Assembly: GCA_003021705.1 (NCBI GenBank)
Contig: PXRJ01000009.1
Location: 1 to 53,660 of the forward strand
Direction: 5' to 3'
Length of the DNA stretch: 53,660 nucleotides
Origin: Halobacteriales archaeon QS_3_64_16
GTDB taxonomy: Archaea > Halobacteriota > Halobacteria > Halobacteriales > Halococcaceae
The position numbers and the translations under genes are program-made. Under the pieces are notes generated by a model that worked only from the letters and a program-made list of their open reading frames with translations, searched no databases and was not told the DNA's origin. The stretch's first letter is position 1; each line of letters begins with the position of its first letter. Positions 49,838 through 53,660 of this stretch are shown one piece after another.

Positions 49838-51439
49838 ATGAGCGCCGACCGGGCCGTTCTCGAACGCGCGCTCGCTGCCGGCGAACAAGAGAACGGTAGC
49901 GTCGAGTTCAAAGAGCGCTTGAGCAAAGACCTACACCTGGCCGACGGCCGCCTCGAAAGCCTCGCCGCCCAGTTGCGCCACCGCGTTCTGTCGGGTGGGG
50001 GCGAGGCCACCTACGTCGTGGGCGTCACCGACGAAGGGGGCATCGCGGGGACCTCCCCTTCGAAGTTCTCCGAGTCGATGGACGTGCTCTCCTTGCTCGC
50101 CGAGGAAGCCGACTCCCACATCGAAGCCGTAGAGACCTGGGGGGTCGATGGCGGGCTCGTCGGCGTCGCGACGATCCAGGAAGGCGCACTCCTGGGCGTC
50201 GAGGACGATCACATCGTCGTCGGGACCGCCGGCCACGTCGATCACGGGAAGAGTACCTTGGTGGGATCCCTCGTCACCGGCCAGCTCGACGACGGCGAGG
50301 GCGGGATGCGGGGCTATCTCGACGTCCAGCCCCACGAGGTCGAACGCGGCCTCTCGGCGGACCTCTCCTATGCAGTCTATGGCTTCGACGGCGAGGGCCC
50401 CCTCCGCATGGATAACCCCCACCGCAAGTCCGATCGTGCCCGCATGGTTCAGGAAGCCGATCGACTGGTCTCCTTCGTCGACACCGTGGGTCACGAGCCC
50501 TGGCTCCGAACCACCATCCGGGGTCTGGTGGGCCAGAAACTCGACTACGGCCTCCTTACGGTAGCCGCGGACGACGGCCCGACGAAGACCACCCGCGAGC
50601 ACCTCGGGGTACTGCTCGCGACCGACCTGCCGACGGTCGTCGCGCTCACCAAGACCGACATGGTCGAGCAGTCGCGGGTCGAAGCGGTCGAAAGCGACGT
50701 CGAGCGCCTGCTCCGGGAGGTCGGCAAGACACCCTTGCCCGTTGCGCGCCACGGCATCGAGGTCGCCTGCGAGGAGATCGGCGAGACGGTCGTGCCCATG
50801 CTTCGGAGTAGTGCCGTTACCGGCCAGGGCCTCGATACGCTCGACGAACTCTTCGAACGGCTGCCCAAAACCGGCACCGAGACCGGGCCCTTCTCGATGT
50901 ACGTCGATCGCACCTACAACGTCACCGGGGTCGGCGCGGTCGCCTCTGGCACGGTGAAGTCCGGCACCGTCGAAGCCGGCGACGAACTCTTGCTTGGGCC
51001 CTTCCCGGACGGTTCCTTTCGGGAGGTCGAAGCGCGCTCGATCGAGATGCACTACCACCGCGTCGATCGGGCGACGGCGGGTCGCATCGTGGGGATCGCG
51101 CTCAAGGGCGTGAGCGAGGCAGCGCTCGAACGCGGGATGGTCCTCCTTCCCCGCGAGGCCGACCCGACTGCAGTCCGTGAGTTCGACGCGGAGGTGATGG
51201 TCCTCAATCATCCCACTCGGATCGACGCCGGCTACGAGCCCGTCGTCCACCTCGAGACCGTGAGCGAGGCTGCCGCCTTCTACCCCGAGGGCGGTCAGCT
51301 GTTGCCCGGAGACACCGGAACGGTACGAGTCCGGTTCAAGTTCCGACCGTACCTGGTCGAGGAGGGCCAACGGTTCGTCTTCCGCGAGGGCCAATCGAAA
51401 GGTGTCGGCACCGTGACCGACGTCTCGCCCGTCGAGTAG
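49838..51439 (+). CDS. GTPBP1-family translation GTPase
   Basis: A 533-residue GTPase of the archaeal GTPBP1/GTPBP2 group, related to EF-1alpha. After a 115-residue N-terminal domain (LERALAAGEQENGSVEFKER, ATYVVGVTDEGGIAGTSPS) come G1 VVGTAGHVDHGKSTLVGSLV, G2 region HEVERGLSADLSYAVYGFD, G3 FVDTVGHEPW (D-x-x-G), G4 ALTKTDMV (NKxD variant TKTD) and G5 SSAVTGQGLDTLDEL, then two beta barrels (TYNVTGVGAVASGTVKSGTV, PGDTGTVRVRFKFRPYLVEE). The ATG at 49838 is preferred. Human GTPBP1 has been linked to mRNA decay and stalled ribosomes; the archaeal role is unknown. Confidence 0.92.
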   Translation: MSADRAVLERALAAGEQENGSVEFKERLSKDLHLADGRLESLAAQLRHRVLSGGGEATYVVGVTDEGGIAGTSPSKFSESMDVLSLLAEEADSHIEAVETWGVDGGLVGVATIQEGALLGVEDDHIVVGTAGHVDHGKSTLVGSLVTGQLDDGEGGMRGYLDVQPHEVERGLSADLSYAVYGFDGEGPLRMDNPHRKSDRARMVQEADRLVSFVDTVGHEPWLRTTIRGLVGQKLDYGLLTVAADDGPTKTTREHLGVLLATDLPTVVALTKTDMVEQSRVEAVESDVERLLREVGKTPLPVARHGIEVACEEIGETVVPMLRSSAVTGQGLDTLDELFERLPKTGTETGPFSMYVDRTYNVTGVGAVASGTVKSGTVEAGDELLLGPFPDGSFREVEARSIEMHYHRVDRATAGRIVGIALKGVSEAALERGMVLLPREADPTAVREFDAEVMVLNHPTRIDAGYEPVVHLETVSEAAAFYPEGGQLLPGDTGTVRVRFKFRPYLVEEGQRFVFREGQSKGVGTVTDVSPVE

Positions 51440-51444
51440 CGCTG

Positions 51445-51464
51445 CAGTTATCGCGCGATAACTG
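51445..51464. repeat. Perfect 20-bp palindrome between convergent genes
   Basis: CAGTTATCGCGCGATAACTG is a perfect 20-bp palindrome that fills most of the 37-base gap between the GTPase stop (51439) and the HAD gene stop (51477). As RNA it could fold only into a tight stem, while as DNA it is a candidate dyad binding site or a shared bidirectional stop signal. No oligo-T run follows on either side. Confidence 0.7.
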
Positions 51465-51476
51465 TGGTGTCCGTCC

Positions 51477-52178
51477 TCACTGCCACGGCACTGGCGTCAG
51501 TTCGTGCAACGACCGTAGCTCGTAGCTCGCGTCTTCCCCATCCGGATCGTCGGGCTCGCCTCGCTCGTCGTAGCTGCCTTCCTCTGGAACCCAGACCGAT
51601 CGGAGGCCGGCGGCGTGTGCACCGGCCACGTCGGCCTCGAAGGAGTTCCCGATGTGGACCGCCCGTTCGGCCGGGATGCCCAGATCTCCGAGCGCGCGAT
51701 CGAAGGGTGCCCGGTCGGGTTTCGGCGCGGCGTCGTGGCCCGCATAGACCACCGTCTCGAAAGCCTCGGTCAGGCCGAGCGCGCCGAGCTTCGGCGTCTG
51801 TGTGTCCGGTCCGCCGTTCGTGACCACACCCAATCGGTGGTCGTCGGCGAGCGCGTCTATGGCTTCCCGGGCGCCGGGGAGAAAGGTCACGTCGCGGTGA
51901 TCGCGGGTGGTCTCGTATCGCTCCGCGAGCGCTCGTCCTACTGTCGGGTCGTACCCTCGCTCCGCGGCGATGGCGGCGAAGCAGGCGGCCCGGACTTCAC
52001 GGGTCGCGTCCTGACCCGTCGCGAACTCCTCGAACCGGTCATAGTATTCCCCGATTTCGAAGAACGGATCGATCTCCTCGCTGGCGAAGGCCTCGTCGAG
52101 TAGCTCCTCGCCTGGGCGACGGTACGCACAGAGGGTGTCGTCGATGTCGAAGAGCACGGCATCGATGGGTGGGGTCAT
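51477..52178 (-). CDS. HAD-superfamily hydrolase
   Basis: A 233-residue HAD phosphatase. Motif I is VLFDIDDTLCAYRRPGEELL (nucleophile and acid/base Asp), motif II LGVVTNGGPDTQTPKLGALG (Thr), motif III AAPKPDRAPFDRALGDLGIP (Lys), motif IV AVHIGNSFEADVAGAHAAGL (Asp). The helical cap lies between motifs I and II. This matches the archaeal phosphoglycolate-phosphatase/haloacid dehalogenase-like group with a C1 cap. The substrate is unknown. Despite the family name it is unrelated to the DehI-type protein at 14.5 kb. Confidence 0.92.
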   Translation of the reverse strand: MTPPIDAVLFDIDDTLCAYRRPGEELLDEAFASEEIDPFFEIGEYYDRFEEFATGQDATREVRAACFAAIAAERGYDPTVGRALAERYETTRDHRDVTFLPGAREAIDALADDHRLGVVTNGGPDTQTPKLGALGLTEAFETVVYAGHDAAPKPDRAPFDRALGDLGIPAERAVHIGNSFEADVAGAHAAGLRSVWVPEEGSYDERGEPDDPDGEDASYELRSLHELTPVPWQ

Positions 52179-52253
52179 CGATCCCCGATACGCGAGCGAG
52201 GGACAAAAGCCGAGCGACGGACCGGTCTCCCTCGGAAGTAGGCCAATGCGGGC

Positions 52254-52844
52254 CTACGACAACCCTGACTTCTCGACCGGTCGATACCCATCCTCGACGC
52301 GCTCCGCGAGCCCGAAGTACACCGTCCAGCCGAGGAGTCGCTCGACGCGTTCGTCCCAGATCGCCTCCGGATCGGGGTAGCGAAAGCGCTCCCACTGGGG
52401 GATATGCTCGGCGAAGCGCTCGATCACCGCATCTGCTGGGAGCGGCTTTTCGGCCTCGTCGAGCACCGCGAGCACCTCTCGCACCCCATAAACTTGCTCG
52501 TTGAAGACAGCCGCGAGATCCTCTTTATCCGGTCCCTCTCGCTGCCGCCTGAACCCAGAGTCGGTTTCGGCCACGAGACCGAGCGCCCGGAGAAAGGTGA
52601 GCCACTCGCGGGCGGCGTCGCGTGCCGGCAGCGAGAGTCGATCCGCGAGTCGTGCACAACACTCCGCCTCGTTCGCGGGCACCAGCGGTATCGCCCGCTG
52701 TCCGCGCTCGATGGGGGTCGGTTCGCCGTTCTCGCCCGAATCGGTATCGTCGCTCTCGGCATCGCGGTGAACTGGCGGCTCGGGAACGACCTTGAATCTC
52801 ACTGGTGGTAGTGTCGCTGCCGGTGTCGGCGAGGGGGTGATCAC
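52254..52844 (-). CDS. Hypothetical haloarchaeal protein coupled to mch
   Basis: A 196-residue acidic protein of unknown function. After a Pro/Asp/Glu-rich lead of about 50 residues it is helical: ANEAECCARLADRLSLPARD, AAREWLTFLRALGLVAETDS, FNEQVYGVREVLAVLDEAEK and IWDERVERLLGWTVYFGLAE. Two winged-helix-like units may be present (REWLTFLRALGLV and RVERLLGWTVYFGLAER). The GTG at 52844 overlaps the mch stop as GTGA, so it is translated with mch. The function may relate to C1 metabolism or be incidental. Confidence 0.75.
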   Translation of the reverse strand: MITPSPTPAATLPPVRFKVVPEPPVHRDAESDDTDSGENGEPTPIERGQRAIPLVPANEAECCARLADRLSLPARDAAREWLTFLRALGLVAETDSGFRRQREGPDKEDLAAVFNEQVYGVREVLAVLDEAEKPLPADAVIERFAEHIPQWERFRYPDPEAIWDERVERLLGWTVYFGLAERVEDGYRPVEKSGLS

Positions 52845-53660
52845 GCGATCTCGAAGCTCTCGGCCAGCACGTCCTCGTCGATCTCCCCATACACGTGTGT
52901 CGGGCCGTCGATCACGTCGATCGTGACCTGTGCCGGGGCGAAAAAGCCCTCCGGCACGTCCGCGAAGTTCCAGTCAGCGTCCTCGAAGACGGCCTCGGAG
53001 GGCCGGCCGTAGTCGTCCGCAGCCCTCGAGGGTACGTCTTGGAACTCCTCGAAGTTCTCCTCGACCACCAGGTGGACCCGTCCCCCATAGACGAGCGCGT
53101 CGTTCGTCCGGCCGATCGCAATACCCTCGTCGTGGCTGATCGGCGCGAGCGGGGCAGTCCCCGAGACCGACCTGACCTGGAGGGGATCGTAGCCCAGCTC
53201 CGCGAAGCGGAACATCGCGAGTTCGGCGGCCCGCGAGCCGACGGTGACGCTGCCGACGAGACTACCGGTAGCGAACCCACAGACCAACACGCCCTCGGGC
53301 GAGATGCCGGCGACATCCGCGATCCGTTCGATCACTTGGTCGTCGGGCAACTGGTCGGCTTCGGTGGTCAGCACCGCAAAATCGAAGCTGTCACGATAGC
53401 CGATGTGCTCGAGGACCTCCTCGCCGCCGACGAGTGCTCGAGCCGGTCCGCTCCCTAGGCCCTCGAACTCACCGACCGAGAGTTCCCAGCCGGCCTTCTG
53501 GGCACCCAAGAGTGCTAAGGCCGGTCGGTCGCTCGTGAGTTCGACCTGGGGAAGTGGTGCACCCGCGAGGTCGTCCATTCGGGTCGAGACCGTCGCCAGG
53601 CCGGCGGTCTGGAGTTCGGTACAGAGCAGGCCGGCTTCGATCCCGCCCGGGGCCTCGACG
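52841..53660 (-). CDS. mch: Methenyltetrahydromethanopterin cyclohydrolase, cut by window edge
   Basis: The visible 272 residues are the C-terminal part of Mch, which interconverts methenyl- and formyl-tetrahydrofolate/methanopterin in C1 metabolism. The frame is open to the window edge (EAPGGIEAGLLCTELQTAGL, then ATVSTRMDDLAGAPLPQVEL), and the true start lies beyond 53660. Further marks are EEVLEHIGYRDSFDFAVLTT, VLVCGFATGSLVGSVTVGSR and SVSGTAPLAPISHDEGIAIG with RTNDALVYGG. Family length is about 310 residues, so about 40 are missing. Non-methanogenic haloarchaea keep it for tetrahydrofolate-type C1 transfer. Confidence 0.95.
   Translation of the reverse strand, partial: VEAPGGIEAGLLCTELQTAGLATVSTRMDDLAGAPLPQVELTSDRPALALLGAQKAGWELSVGEFEGLGSGPARALVGGEEVLEHIGYRDSFDFAVLTTEADQLPDDQVIERIADVAGISPEGVLVCGFATGSLVGSVTVGSRAAELAMFRFAELGYDPLQVRSVSGTAPLAPISHDEGIAIGRTNDALVYGGRVHLVVEENFEEFQDVPSRAADDYGRPSEAVFEDADWNFADVPEGFFAPAQVTIDVIDGPTHVYGEIDEDVLAESFEIA

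Noticed and set aside
49931..51394. A long 487-codon open frame on the minus strand inside the GTPase gene
   Set aside because: It is the antisense shadow of the GTPBP1-like gene, a normal effect of high GC and codon bias; the plus-strand frame has all G motifs.
51477..52178. HAD hydrolase as part of a haloacid dehalogenation system with the DehI homologue
   Set aside because: The motifs are generic HAD phosphatase ones, it is 37 kb away, and HAD membership alone does not indicate dehalogenation.
1..53660. tRNA, rRNA, CRISPR arrays, transposases, integrases
   Set aside because: I looked for conserved tRNA arms, regularly spaced repeats and transposase-like proteins by eye and saw none; a covariance-model search could still find a missed RNA.

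Overview
The window looks like chromosomal DNA from a haloarchaeon (class Halobacteria). The evidence is high GC, strongly acidic predicted proteins, archaeal ribosomal protein L15e, an archaeal Elp3, methenyl-tetrahydromethanopterin cyclohydrolase, two bacterio-opsin-activator-type (HTH_10) regulators, a many-PAS/GAF histidine kinase, and many small families known mainly from haloarchaea. I cannot assign a genus with confidence. I saw no tRNA, rRNA, CRISPR array or transposase gene.

Positions 1-13.9 kb are accessory and visibly decaying. The theme is nitrate/nitrite/nitric oxide metabolism: a NarO-like regulator carrying the C-xn-C-x-C-x7-C cysteine motif, the C-terminal quarter of a nitric oxide reductase, an odd MoaD-like protein ending in Cys-Cys, a cytochrome b/molybdopterin oxidoreductase fusion, a NarK-type transporter, an HPP membrane protein, a formate/nitrite (FNT) transporter and an HTH_10 regulator. 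Many of these are broken. Single-base frameshifts hit the regulator, NarK, FNT, an acyl/acetyl-CoA synthetase and a small membrane protein. The nitric oxide reductase, a Na+/H+ antiporter, a sugar isomerase and a zinc ribbon are truncated at deletion junctions. A stray 3' end of a second acetyl-CoA synthetase lies at 13.7 kb.

Positions 13.9-20.9 kb start with a small AT-rich patch holding an AN1-like zinc-finger membrane protein. There follows a likely short-chain (possibly halogenated) carboxylate gene group: a DehI-type dehalogenase homologue, a thiolase coupled to a DUF35 zinc-ribbon partner, a compact AMP-binding protein and an AtoE-type short-chain fatty acid transporter.

Positions 20.9-36 kb hold a 1552-residue Dna2-like iron-sulfur nuclease/helicase, a frameshifted DUF502 protein, L15e, an old-yellow-enzyme oxidoreductase, a PHP phosphoesterase, an orphan nucleotidyltransferase, Elp3 with a repeat at its 3' end, and a zinc/S1/OB/RecJ-like protein with non-canonical DHH motifs. 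Positions 36.2-41 kb are one giant sensor kinase whose receiver domain has Glu in place of the phospho-acceptor Asp.

Positions 41-53.7 kb are mostly core: MutY, a lower-GC Mrr-type restriction endonuclease, a NUDIX hydrolase, a DUF5810 protein, RimI, a coupled run of membrane protein, zinc ribbon and IlvE, a GTPBP1-like GTPase, a HAD hydrolase, and Mch coupled to a hypothetical gene, with Mch running off the window edge. The contrast between at least eight lesions in the first 14 kb and one in the remaining 40 kb is the strongest large-scale signal.
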